Positions 8,501 to 17,181 of a stretch of 32,085 bases of DNA are shown one piece after another. A program made the position numbers and the translations under genes. Under the pieces are notes generated by a model. It saw nothing but the letters and a program-made list of their open reading frames with translations. It ran no database searches and was not told the DNA's origin. Positions within the stretch are counted from its first letter, which is position 1. Every line of letters starts with the position of its first letter. This stretch comes from Chthonomonadaceae bacterium (GTDB lineage Bacteria; Armatimonadota; Chthonomonadetes; Chthonomonadales; Chthonomonadaceae). Location: contig DAIDKH010000017.1 in assembly GCA_027450145.1 (NCBI GenBank), positions 29,716 through 61,800 on the forward strand. The letters are read 5' to 3'.

Positions 8501-8643
8501 AGTAGCCGCTGCACATACCGAGCAAGCAATATGCTGCTTTCAGCCTCGTCAAGTTTGACTGTTTCAATTTGCTTGGCTAGGTTGTTTAATTTACTTCTTA
8601 ACTCGGCATCCACAATGCAGTCGTACAACCCGTCTGGCAGCAA
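5542..8643 (-). CDS. PLD-nuclease-domain SF2 helicase with C-terminal DUF3427
   Basis: 1033 residues. GGAGG at 8656-8652 lies 8 bases before TTG 8643 (5 before TTG 8646); a TTG at 8658 would start before the ribosome-binding site and is less likely. Domains in order: a helical N-terminus (1-110); a phospholipase-D-type nuclease module (about 115-275) with the single HxK motif LHAKAYLF (H214, K216) and YVGSSNISSAAL; a ResIII/DEAD-like helicase with Walker A ATGTGKT (339-345), Walker B VVDEFHH (432-435), motif III TATP (458-461), DLFNEGVDIP and motif VI QQLGRGLR (634-641); and a DUF3427 C-terminus ending with SPTTMYQDYAIDDKLFHWQS. It is probably a DNA-acting ATPase/nuclease in repair or anti-phage defence. 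All helicase motifs are intact. An APH-like kinase gene lies 96 bp upstream on the same strand. Confidence 0.9.
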   Translation of the reverse strand: MLPDGLYDCIVDAELRSKLNNLAKQIETVKLDEAESSILLARYVQRLLETALASLPSTNRLQNQLEAANHIIGLLPSVMAGHAGPPNAFTENKLIEIRERGSTSRPRPSLGLSQGDLLTGSSIDPSLATLLAQELQSADRVDILCAFVKWSGLRLIKHELQAFCEAHRHLPEPALRVITTTYMGATDERAVTMLTNLPSAEVRVSYDTRSTRLHAKAYLFHRDSGYGTAYVGSSNISSAALTDGLEWNTRISQSESPHLWDKLLGTFESYWRSEGMTHYVAADSKHLSKALVREQHRGTEYEADFQFDIRPYPFQQEVLDRLHAERTIHNHSRNLVVAATGTGKTVIAAFDYKSYAQTRRPRLLFVAHREEILQQSRDCFRRILQDYNFGELMVGGNSADSFDHVFMSIQSFNTRKIANQLPPTFYDYIVVDEFHHAAADTYRKLLEHFEPKILLGLTATPERHDNLDILHYFGGRIAAELRLFTAINRGLLVPFQYFGITDAVNFSNVRWVSGRYDPNELCMLLDDNIERAGLVVREVRDKLLDPHRARGLGFCASVRHAQFMADYFTRSGIASAALSANTPREDRAELRKQLRNGEVNFLFVVDLFNEGVDIPEVDTVLFLRPTESLTVFLQQLGRGLRHSRQKECLTVLDFIGDANRNFRFGARFAALTGRPVSSLPKDFKHGLPYLPSGCSIKLDRQAMEHVLRNIEMSLSMRGLPELIRSFEHDTGKPLSLGAFVEHHGINLETVYRNNHGWTWAKDKAFSRDLTRTATARRLEDGFSRLVHLDGPAHLKRLLNWLRTITTDAMHDEDPLLAYSLNMLFASLFGDRQPGSAEEAAATLRANPELLWELHELLGLRLDLVVEEPPQVSLSFPSALELHARYSRDELLAGLGAWTLANPKEVREGVYYNQVHHYDLLFVTLNKTEDEYSPTTMYQDYAIDDKLFHWQSQSTTSPESTTGRRYQQKSEKPTTLLLAVRDFKARNNRTVPYWYLGPAHYVSHKGSRPMSITLELEHAIPARLQPTLCRLLRI

Positions 8644-8676
8644 CAAAAACACCTCCAACTTCGGCTAAATGCTGTG

Positions 8677-8704
8677 ATAGTACCAGTAATTAAATGAGCG
8701 CCAA
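8677..8704 (-). promoter_or_regulatory. possible promoter of the helicase gene
   Basis: On the minus strand TTGGCG (8704-8699), a 16-base spacer and TACTAT (8682-8677), between the kinase stop and the helicase start. If real, the helicase can be transcribed independently of the kinase gene. Confidence 0.35.
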
Positions 8705-8739
8705 CGCCCGGAAATCAACTGTTTGTACTGCAGAGGAAA

Positions 8740-9792
8740 CTAACCAGCCAGTGCCTTCTGCCACACCGCCGACCGGTTGATTATTTCTTGAGGAATTTGG
8801 ATCTCACGATGCAAATCGTTAAAGCCCCTTCGAGCCAATTCATTCGAGTCTAGGTCCACCAGCCATCCACCAAACCACCAAAGTGGCTGTCGGGCGATTG
8901 AGAACGGTAGGATTCTCCTTTCGTCAGCAGTTAGCGGTGGCTGTGCCCGGCTATCGTAGGCGTCTACTAACGCGCACGCATACTCAAGCAAGCCATCCAG
9001 TGGAATACGAGTGCCCAACGTGGCAGTCAGAGCGAAATAGATTGTTCGCGCCAGGTCGTCGGTGCGTGGTGTTCGGCCCATGTAGTCAAAGTCCGCAATA
9101 AGTATGACCTCTGTACCATTGAAAAAGACATTGTTGTCCCAAAAATCCCCATGTGCCCGCTGGTATTTCAGTGCCCCCAGTAGTGGCTGTTCGTCGAATG
9201 CGACGGTTTCGGCCAGGTTTCTTAACGCAGAACGGAGATCCGCTTCTTCTCTGGTAAGAGCCCAGGTTCTCAACCGCATTTCAGCTCTATCAAATGACGG
9301 CAGGATGGCAGCAGACTCAATGTGGTTGGAAAACAATGGTGCATCCGCGTGAACATCCGGCGGTATTTGCGCGAGGACTTCATGCATACGAGCTAACCAG
9401 GGCATCGCTAGTTCTATTCGTTCGGGCGTATCCATTGTCCATTCACTTGGTACGAACGCCTCCACCTCCACCAGGTTTTCCTGGCATCTTACAAACTTCT
9501 CACCAAATGTGGTCTGGTACGGCACTGCACACGGTATGCCAGCGGCAGCAAGAGCTGCACGAGTGGACTGAATTGCATGTAATCGCTGCACCGTTACGGA
9601 GGGTCGATAGACTCGAGCAACTAAGCGTCTATTGTCCGTTTCAAAGTAGATGTTTAGATTAGATGAGCCCCCAAGGTCACGTTCGTTCTGAATGCTGTTA
9701 AAGCCATACTTACTTTGAATAATACCGAGCAGCGATGCACTCAGTGACGGGCGATTACCACGCAGGCCATTACGTGCATTATCGTTGTTCAT
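8740..9792 (-). CDS. aminoglycoside-phosphotransferase-fold (APH) kinase, substrate unknown
   Basis: 350 residues from ATG 9792; no strong ribosome-binding site. The kinase signature is intact: an N-lobe with RRLVARVYRP, the catalytic loop HGDFWDNNVFF (H214, D216, N221) and the metal-binding segment IADFDYMGR (D234/D236), followed by the usual helical C-lobe with LARTIYFAL. The fold covers aminoglycoside kinases, choline kinases, homoserine kinase II, fructosamine kinases and CotS-like spore proteins. The sequence alone does not tell the substrate, and there is no reason to call it a resistance gene. It precedes the PLD-helicase on the same strand, so the two may be co-expressed, though a promoter-like sequence lies between them. 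Confidence 0.82.
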   Translation of the reverse strand: MNNDNARNGLRGNRPSLSASLLGIIQSKYGFNSIQNERDLGGSSNLNIYFETDNRRLVARVYRPSVTVQRLHAIQSTRAALAAAGIPCAVPYQTTFGEKFVRCQENLVEVEAFVPSEWTMDTPERIELAMPWLARMHEVLAQIPPDVHADAPLFSNHIESAAILPSFDRAEMRLRTWALTREEADLRSALRNLAETVAFDEQPLLGALKYQRAHGDFWDNNVFFNGTEVILIADFDYMGRTPRTDDLARTIYFALTATLGTRIPLDGLLEYACALVDAYDSRAQPPLTADERRILPFSIARQPLWWFGGWLVDLDSNELARRGFNDLHREIQIPQEIINRSAVWQKALAG

Positions 9793-10305
9793 TTGAAACC
9801 CCGTGAAGGTCGAACCTAATTGATGACCTTATTGTACTACCGCGTGCGAAATTGAGCTACTTACAACATAAATAGACGGCATTGCGAGCCTACCAGAATA
9901 GAAGTCCGCGGACCACTTGTTCAGCTTTATCTAGCACGTCACGTGGTGCTGCACACTAGAAGCTGATTGCGCGATGGATATGGCCAGAATATACGCATGA
10001 CTTAAATCACAATCATGAATTTATTGTAATAACAATCATTTAAACAAAGGTTAATCTCTTCTTAACACCGCAGTACCATACTGAAGTTGGTACCGTGTTG
10101 CTCAGCTCTATGTGCGCCAGCTAGTCCCTACAGGCCAACGGCCGTAAATGTGGGCAGCTCTGGTTCGGCGTCAATTTCTGCGTTAAAACCTTGTACCTGC
10201 AATGTACGGTCAATGAACGAACGCCACAAGGCACTGTTTGCATTATGAATATCTTCGGTATCTAAGAAACACGCACTGATGTGCTTTCGCAAAATGGGAG
10301 GACAG
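9793..10305. other. divergent intergenic region kinase / prepilin
   Basis: About 510 bases without a gene. Around 9990-10070 it is strongly AT-rich and contains an 8-base direct repeat and a dyad (listed separately). I could not find a good -35/-10 pair for either gene. A short minus-strand frame (10128-10352) crossing into the prepilin gene looks spurious. Confidence 0.55.
10009..10039. repeat. ACAATCAT direct repeat with ATTGT/ACAAT dyad
   Basis: ACAATCAT occurs at 10009-10016 and 10032-10039, 23 bp apart (about two helical turns). ATTGT (10023-10027) and ACAAT (10032-10036) form an inverted repeat around AATA. This arrangement suits a dimeric DNA-binding regulator upstream of the prepilin gene. 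Confidence 0.4.
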
Positions 10306-11145
10306 ATGAAACCTAGTAATCGAGGCTCTTTAGGCATGAATGCCGGATTCACTCTTATCGAATTATTGGTAGTAATAGCAATAATTGCTATTTTGGCGGC
10401 AATCCTGTTCCCAGTCTTCGCTCAGGCAAGAGAAAACGCGCGCAAGATCTCGTGCACCAGCAACCTTAAACAACTAGGACTTGCAGTGGGTATGTACGTT
10501 CAAGACTATGATGAAACCTTTCCGTGCGTAACCGCAAATAACAACCCACCAATTCCTGGGGCGCCTTTTGAGGGTTGGATACAGAACGACATTGTATTTC
10601 TCATTCAACCTTACGTTAAGAGCTATCAGGTGTTCTTCTGCCCAGATCGACCGCTCACAACGAACCCCAATGGCGACTTCTGCAACCCAGGTTCCGGTAC
10701 GCCACAGCCTGTGTGGGGTTACGGGTACAACTGGAGCAGCGGCTATGGCCCCGGGGGCAATCCCCACAGTCTATGGAACCAGGGCGACGGCTGTGTTATG
10801 GCAGACACTGCATCGGGTACATTACCAGGACGCTCCATTGCTGCGGTCAATTTTCCTGCGCAATTCATCATCCTGGGTGACTCCGCCGATACGCCTCGCC
10901 AGACGCTTCACACTGCGGTCTATGACACAAGGTGCAATCCATCGAGCGGTTGGAACTCCGACATGCCCACTGGAGCACGGCACAACGGAGGCAACAACTT
11001 TGCATTTGCGGATGGGCACGTGAAATGGTACAAGGTGAACCTTACCTATGTTGACCCATACAATGTGGGGGTGACCACACCTGCCGTTGTGCCTAACCGA
11101 TACTGGTTCAGTGCGACCTGGGATGGAGTTTCCCACTCGCCGTAA
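10306..11145 (+). CDS. DUF1559 (SBP_bac_10) type II pseudopilin-like protein
   Basis: 279 residues from ATG 10306, with GGAGG 4 bases upstream; in-frame ATGs at 10279 and 10294 lack a better site. The N-terminus has a class III leader: a short basic part, then G14 followed by [16 protein letters not shown], with Phe as the first mature residue and Glu at +5. Cleavage and methylation by prepilin peptidase are therefore expected, as for type IV pili and type II secretion pseudopilins. Then comes [22 protein letters not shown] and, near the C-terminus, [13 protein letters not shown], an exact H-X9-DG motif. Large paralogous sets of such proteins are characteristic of Planctomycetota, Verrucomicrobiota and Armatimonadota; the FPVFAQARE form is one I associate with Armatimonadota. 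It probably lies at the cell surface or in secretion structures. Followed by a small lipoprotein gene. Confidence 0.93.
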   Translation: MKPSNRGSLGMNAGFTLIELLVVIAIIAILAAILFPVFAQARENARKISCTSNLKQLGLAVGMYVQDYDETFPCVTANNNPPIPGAPFEGWIQNDIVFLIQPYVKSYQVFFCPDRPLTTNPNGDFCNPGSGTPQPVWGYGYNWSSGYGPGGNPHSLWNQGDGCVMADTASGTLPGRSIAAVNFPAQFIILGDSADTPRQTLHTAVYDTRCNPSSGWNSDMPTGARHNGGNNFAFADGHVKWYKVNLTYVDPYNVGVTTPAVVPNRYWFSATWDGVSHSP

Positions 11146-11176
11146 ATTTCAGCTTTTACAGAATAGGGATGCCGTC

Positions 11177-11198
11177 GCCCCCGTAGCCTTACGGGGGC
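11177..11198 (+). terminator. strong hairpin between prepilin and lipoprotein genes
   Basis: GCCCCCGTA (11177-11185), tetraloop GCCT, TACGGGGGC (11190-11198): a perfect 9-bp GC-rich stem 31 bases after the prepilin stop. No T-run follows, so it could be an mRNA-stabilising or processing hairpin, or an inefficient terminator that sets the ratio of the two proteins. Confidence 0.5.
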
Positions 11199-11222
11199 AT
11201 GCGCTCCTGAGGAATAACCTTG

Positions 11223-11420
11223 ATGTCAAGGAAGAGGATCTATCAGAAAATCGTAATATCAGCAGTGATCTCGGTATGGGTCACCATTTGCATTTCGGGT
11301 TGTTCGGGTAACGCGGCGCCACAGTCGCCAAATGCCGCCACTGCTGCGCCGGCGCGCCTACCTGGTGAAAACCCGCACGCGTATCCTGGTGCTGCCGTAC
11401 CAAAAGGGATGACCAAGTAG
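11223..11420 (+). CDS. small lipoprotein, unknown function
   Basis: 65 residues from ATG 11223, with TGAGGAA about 8 bases upstream. It starts with a basic N-region (MSRKRIYQK) and a hydrophobic core, then the lipobox ISGC with the acylated cysteine at C27. The mature part is only 39 residues, rich in Ala, Pro and Asn (NAATAAPARLPGENPHAYPG), with no recognisable domain. It follows the DUF1559 prepilin by 77 bases in the same direction; small lipoproteins after DUF1559 genes are a recurring arrangement in related phyla, so a joint role in a surface structure is possible. Too short to assign a function. Confidence 0.75.
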   Translation: MSRKRIYQKIVISAVISVWVTICISGCSGNAAPQSPNAATAAPARLPGENPHAYPGAAVPKGMTK

Positions 11421-11433
11421 CAAAGTCAACTCT

Positions 11434-11463
11434 GTTCCGGTGGGGTGCCTTCCTTACCGGAAC
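11434..11463. terminator. hairpin between convergent lipoprotein and nrnA genes
   Basis: GTTCCGGT (11434-11441) and ACCGGAAC (11456-11463) are perfect complements around 14 bases, in the gap between two converging genes. No clear T-run on either side; possible bidirectional 3'-end hairpin. Confidence 0.4.
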
Positions 11464-11566
11464 CTTGACCAAATTTACCACTGTACGACAGTTAAATATG
11501 ACGCGCGCCGCAGAGCTGATGGGTCCCAATAGTTCGCCGGTATGTCTGTTGGATGTCTAGTACTGG

Positions 11567-12547
11567 CTAACTTACCTGCCGAGTCGCTTCGGCAACCACC
11601 TTACCAACAGCATCGTCCAGCGTTCCTTCTACGCTGCATCCAGATGCAAGCTTGTGGCCGCCGCCTCCAAAAACCCGAGCAATCTTCGTAACATCACAAC
11701 CTTCGCGCGATCGCAGGCTTATGCGTACGGTGCCAGGCTTTACTTCACGGAACAGAATACCAAGCTTTACGCCCTTTATTGAACGGAGATTGGAAACAAT
11801 TCCCTCCGTATCCGCATCCACCGCCCCCAGCCGTTGAAAATCATCGAAACTTATTGCTGACCACGCAATTTGTCCATCCGCACTAATGCTCATTTTAGTG
11901 ATTGCCAATCCCATAAGCTGCAGCGCAGCAAATGAGCGATTCTCAAAAACCTGCTCGGCAATGGGCGCGGGATCAGCGCCCAGGCGTTGTAGATGTGCTG
12001 CAAGTGAGAAGGTATGCGGCGTTACATTCAGGAAGCGGAATGATCCGGTGTCCGTAATGATACCCGTCATAAGACAGACAGCTACTTCATTTGTTAGCAG
12101 GTGATGGTGGCACGCCGCCTGCAGAGACCGAAGCAGATGGTAAACCAACTCGGCAGTTGCTGCCGATCGTTGGTCGACTATCTGAATGTCTCCAAATAGT
12201 CCGTCGCTCACATGGTGGTCGATATTAATTAGAGTACGGGCTGATTCAGCCGCTGGCGCGACCGCACTCCCGATGCGGTTAACGGCTCCCGCATCACAGA
12301 TAATAGCAAGATCGAAATCATGGTGCTCACAGGCGGTTTGTACCCACGAGGCGCCCGGCATCCAGTCGTAAATGTCTGGCACCCCGTGAGCGGAAAACGG
12401 TACAGCTTCTTTACCCAAAAGCCGCAGGGCATGCGTTAAGGCAAGAACGCAGCCCAATGTGTCTCCATCGGGATTTACATGAGCTGCCAGCATTATTCGG
12501 TTGGCGCCGCAAATAGCCTCAACGGCTTCACGATAGGGAAGCTTCAT
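11567..12547 (-). CDS. nrnA: bifunctional oligoribonuclease / PAP phosphatase (DHH/DHHA1 family)
   Basis: 326 residues. The DHH phosphoesterase motifs are complete: HVNPDGDTLG (H23, D27, D29), ICDAG (D85), NIDHH (110-112) and TGIITDTGSF (D166). The C-terminal DHHA1 substrate-binding domain carries the glycine-rich RVFGGGGHKLASGC. NrnA degrades 2-5 nt RNA fragments and dephosphorylates 3'-phosphoadenosine 5'-phosphate using manganese in the cytoplasm. The ATG overlaps the TGA of rbfA by 4 bases (ATGA), with no ribosome-binding site of its own, so translation is coupled. It is the last gene of the nusA-infB operon here; truB, often next in other bacteria, is not present. Confidence 0.93.
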   Translation of the reverse strand: MKLPYREAVEAICGANRIMLAAHVNPDGDTLGCVLALTHALRLLGKEAVPFSAHGVPDIYDWMPGASWVQTACEHHDFDLAIICDAGAVNRIGSAVAPAAESARTLINIDHHVSDGLFGDIQIVDQRSAATAELVYHLLRSLQAACHHHLLTNEVAVCLMTGIITDTGSFRFLNVTPHTFSLAAHLQRLGADPAPIAEQVFENRSFAALQLMGLAITKMSISADGQIAWSAISFDDFQRLGAVDADTEGIVSNLRSIKGVKLGILFREVKPGTVRISLRSREGCDVTKIARVFGGGGHKLASGCSVEGTLDDAVGKVVAEATRQVS

Positions 12548-12933
12548 TGAATTGGTTCGTCACCCGGCTCTTCGGTGGTTGCTTCAGGCGTAAGGTCAGC
12601 CTCTACAGATTTCAGCAATTCAAAGATGTGTTGCCCACGTTCAATACCCTCGTCATAGTGAAATGTCAGCTCAGGTGCTACACGTAGGTGAGCGCGCCGT
12701 GCGAATTCGCCGCGGAGCATGCCCGCTGCACCATTTAGAATACGAAGACTGTTAGCTCGCACGGTTTGATCACCCAAAACACTTACATAGACGCGTGCGT
12801 TCCTCAAATCGCGTCCAATCTCTGCATCGGTCACTGTTACAAAGCCAAGTCGCGGGTCTCGCACCTCCCGTTGAATCATCTCGCTTATCTCGTGGATCAT
12901 CTGCGATTTAACACGATCCTGTCTCAGGGTCAT
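12544..12933 (-). CDS. rbfA: 30S ribosome-binding factor A
   Basis: 129 residues with the characteristic RbfA order: RVKSQMIHEISEMIQREVRDPRLGFVTVT, then the central ARVYVSVLG and the C-terminal LRVAPELTFHYDEG. The fold is a single KH-like domain that binds the 30S subunit near the 16S rRNA 5' helix during late maturation. The C-terminal tail (EATTEEPGDEP) is acidic and probably disordered. It sits in the standard place downstream of infB, separated from it by the DUF503 gene, and overlaps nrnA by 4 bases. Confidence 0.95.
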   Translation of the reverse strand: MTLRQDRVKSQMIHEISEMIQREVRDPRLGFVTVTDAEIGRDLRNARVYVSVLGDQTVRANSLRILNGAAGMLRGEFARRAHLRVAPELTFHYDEGIERGQHIFELLKSVEADLTPEATTEEPGDEPIQ

Positions 12934-12951
12934 GGCTGCGCACTCGCTTTC

Positions 12952-13233
12952 TTATAGAAATTCCATCTCAATCGAACTAACCTCTGCCGTAAGGCAGTTT
13001 TCAAACTCATTAACTACGTTATCCAATACCTGATTGACATACCGGCGATTGTTCGCTACGCAAGCGACACCAAGGGTGGCCTGATGATGACGATCCATAT
13101 CGGCAATCTCAGCAATTGAGATGTTGAACTTACGCCGGGAAGTCGTAATCAGACTCTCAATGACTTGCCGCTTATCTTTAAGGGACTGCGCCTCGGGCAG
13201 GAATAATCCTATCGTTAGTATGCCAATCTGCAT
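12952..13233 (-). CDS. ylxP: DUF503 family protein (YlxP-like)
   Basis: 93 residues matching the DUF503 pattern: start MQIGILTIGLFLPEAQSLKDKR, then SRRKFNISIAEI, HHQATLGVACV and a C-terminal helix. In Firmicutes this gene (ylxP) lies between infB and rbfA, exactly as here (13 bases after infB, 18 before rbfA). It is a small cytoplasmic alpha/beta protein thought to assist ribosome assembly or translation; its molecular role is not well established. Confidence 0.9.
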   Translation of the reverse strand: MQIGILTIGLFLPEAQSLKDKRQVIESLITTSRRKFNISIAEIADMDRHHQATLGVACVANNRRYVNQVLDNVVNEFENCLTAEVSSIEMEFL

Positions 13234-13246
13234 TGAAACGGCCTAA

Positions 13247-15189
<1,943 letters not shown>

Positions 15190-15193
<4 letters not shown>

Positions 15194-15540
15194 ACCTTGT
15201 TCTCCTTGTCCGTTATCCTTTGTTGAGGCACCACAGCATTCATTTGCATTGGCGGTACCAAATCGGTAACTCCAGATGCAGCTGCCACTGCCAGAAGCGC
15301 CTCGAAAACATCGGCACTAACCGTACTCGCGCGCAGTGAGCGCTCCAGGCGTTTCTGCCGCTGGGCCTGCGTAATGCACTCATTGGCGGGGCACACGTAT
15401 GCACCCCGGCCGTTTATTTTGCCTTTTGGGTCATAGCAAACGGTACCATCTGGCTGGCGCACAACGCGCAGCAAGTCACGTTTCTCGTCCGTGGTACGGC
15501 AAGAGACGCACGTTCGTACCGGCTGTTTTCGTACTTTCAA
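15190..15540 (-). CDS. ylxR: YlxR (DUF448) RNA-binding protein
   Basis: 116 residues if started at TTG 15540, which matches the usual YlxR N-terminus (basic residues then PVRTCVSC). Conserved parts: RTCVSCRTTDEKRDLLRVVR, then DPKGKINGRGAYVCPANECI. It is a small RNA-binding or nucleoid-associated regulator encoded between nusA and infB in many bacteria. The frame stays open upstream to a GTG at 15654, but that 38-residue extension has a non-coding look (polypyrimidine tract) and no family support. The ribosome-binding site before TTG is weak, so the exact start is uncertain. Its 3' end overlaps infB by 4 bases. Confidence 0.85.
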
Positions 15541-15796
15541 ATTGGAAATTTCCCATTGTGAACCGGGAAGAAGGAGAGTACTTACAGAAAAGGGGAGAAG
15601 TGGAGTGAGCACCGATATAGAGGAATGTAATCGGCGCGGGGCGCAAAATGACACCCCCGGATTTACAGTTCCATCTCGAACTCCTGCTCACCGGTTGCAG
15701 CTTTGCCGAAGTCGCCAAAGCCGCCAGCGGTTACACTCAGACCCACCCTGCACCAATTCTGATTAGCACCCACGATCAACCCTGAGCTGCAGCGGA
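15541..15796 (-). other. unusually long nusA-ylxR spacer
   Basis: 256 bases inside an otherwise tightly packed operon. On the coding strand it has a polypyrimidine tract (about 15604-15560) followed by a TGGGAAATTTCCAA palindrome-like site just before the ylxR start. No convincing gene; an internal promoter or a leader controlling ylxR-infB is possible. Confidence 0.45.
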
Positions 15797-16936
15797 TCAT
15801 ACCCGTGACTCTCCATCGTCATTGATGGGATCTGCTGACTGACCATGATGAACACCGTCTACACCTAAGGCCTCTCCCGGGTTACGAGCGACCTGCGATT
15901 CACTCCTTATGTCAATGCGCTGCCCAGTTAACCTGGCAGCAAGCCGCACATTCTGGCCGGCCTTGCCAATTGCAAGAGATAATTGGCTGTCGGGCACAAC
16001 CACAAACGCGCTCTTACCTTCTTCATTCACGGTGACTTTACTCACCTTTGCAGGTGACAGAGATTCAGAAATGAACAGCGCCATGTCCTGGTTCCATCTC
16101 ACGATGTCAATCTTCTCGTCGTACAATTCGTTTACAACTGCCTGCACGCGAGTTCCCCTATGCCCAACACAAGCGCCAACGGGATCTACCTTTTCGTCAC
16201 GGCTGGCAACTGCTATTTTGCTTCTAGCGCCAGGCTCTCGGGCCACACTTTTGATCGTGACAATTCCGTCGGCTATCTCGGGAACTTCAAGTTCAAACAA
16301 CCTTCGGATGAGGCTTGGATGCGTGCGAGACACCATTGCCTGATCGCCTCGCTGGCTGTCTTTAACATCCAATACGTAAACCTTGAGCCTGTCGTTTATT
16401 CTATAGGGCTCTGTATCCACTTGCTCCTGCGGCGGCAATGCTGCTTCCAGTTTACCAAGCGCAATAATGACAGTACGACCTTCACGACGCTGCACCGTGC
16501 CCGTCATGACTTCGCCCTGACGCTCTCGAAATTCATCGAGAACCTTAGCTCTTTCAGCCTCACGAATATACTGTGTTACGCTCTGCTTTGCCCTATGAGC
16601 GGCAATTCTGCCAAAGTCACCCATAGAGGGCAGGTCAACATTTACGATGTCACCAACTTTAGCATGAGGATTAAGCGCACGTGCCTCGGCAAGATCGAAT
16701 TCATTTACAGGATCGGTCAGCTCCTCGACCACATGTTTCACCGCATAAACCCTAAACGGCAGAGCCTGGTGACTGCGCGAGTCTATTGAGACACGCACGT
16801 CCCCAAGTACTGTATGGTTCTTCATATGGTTTTTATAGGCGGCTGCAAGCGCCTGCTCCACTGCTTCTACCAGCCGCTCTAAAGGAATATCCTTCTCTCT
16901 GGCAATCTGCTGAAGCGCTTCCAAAAACTCGCTCAT
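15797..16936 (-). CDS. nusA: transcription termination/antitermination protein NusA
   Basis: 379 residues from ATG 16936 with GGGGAG 5 bases upstream. A longer open frame reaches 17149, but the extra 71 residues do not resemble NusA and run over the predicted promoter. Domains: an N-terminal RNA-polymerase-binding domain (1-120, starting MSEFLEALQQIAREK), S1 (about 142-205) and tandem KH domains (about 240-365), with DPVGACVGHRGTRVQAVVNE and FVVVPDSQLSLAIGKAGQNVRLAARLTG. There is no C-terminal acidic repeat, as in most bacteria outside the Proteobacteria. It modulates pausing, termination and antitermination. First gene of the operon in this window; rimP, usually directly upstream, is absent. 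Confidence 0.96.
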   Translation of the reverse strand: MSEFLEALQQIAREKDIPLERLVEAVEQALAAAYKNHMKNHTVLGDVRVSIDSRSHQALPFRVYAVKHVVEELTDPVNEFDLAEARALNPHAKVGDIVNVDLPSMGDFGRIAAHRAKQSVTQYIREAERAKVLDEFRERQGEVMTGTVQRREGRTVIIALGKLEAALPPQEQVDTEPYRINDRLKVYVLDVKDSQRGDQAMVSRTHPSLIRRLFELEVPEIADGIVTIKSVAREPGARSKIAVASRDEKVDPVGACVGHRGTRVQAVVNELYDEKIDIVRWNQDMALFISESLSPAKVSKVTVNEEGKSAFVVVPDSQLSLAIGKAGQNVRLAARLTGQRIDIRSESQVARNPGEALGVDGVHHGQSADPINDDGESRV

Positions 16937-17052
16937 GGCTGCTCCCCGCACGAGGCCCTCGTGTGGCCGAATTGTGCACCGTACCTCCGGTAGCAGAAGA
17001 GAGTGGGCACAAACCCACTCTCGCCGGGCAAACTGCTCGCGATCCTTTGCAA

Positions 17053-17081
17053 AGTATAGCATAGGAGACCTAAAATTGCAA
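17053..17081 (-). promoter_or_regulatory. promoter of the nusA-infB operon
   Basis: On the minus strand TTGCAA (17081-17076), a 17-base spacer and TATACT (17058-17053). Predicted start near 17046, giving a leader of about 110 nt before the nusA ATG. It also argues that nusA is not simply read through from the upstream DUF5695-like gene. Confidence 0.55.
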
Positions 17082-17181
17082 GTAGCCTGCTCGGTCTGCA
17101 GCACTCTTGGGAGGCACCAAACAACCCATGGAACCAACCGTGAAGCCATATTTTGGCAGGCATACTTACCGCTTGTTTTAC

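Noticed and set aside
8174-8668. 164-codon open frame on the plus strand
   Set aside because: Antisense to the N-terminal part of the helicase gene; no ribosome-binding site or recognisable protein.
8740-9792. Antibiotic-resistance aminoglycoside phosphotransferase
   Set aside because: Only the general APH-fold motifs are present; the fold is shared by many metabolic kinases and nothing specific to resistance is visible.
10128-10352. 74-codon minus-strand frame upstream of the prepilin
   Set aside because: Overlaps the start of the prepilin gene in antisense and shows no recognisable feature.
15541-15654. 38-residue N-terminal extension of YlxR
   Set aside because: Pyrimidine-rich non-coding look and no match to the family, which begins just before the PVRTCVSC motif.
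16937-17149. 71-residue N-terminal extension of NusA
   Set aside because: Non-NusA sequence, covers the predicted nusA promoter, and the ATG at 16936 has its own ribosome-binding site.
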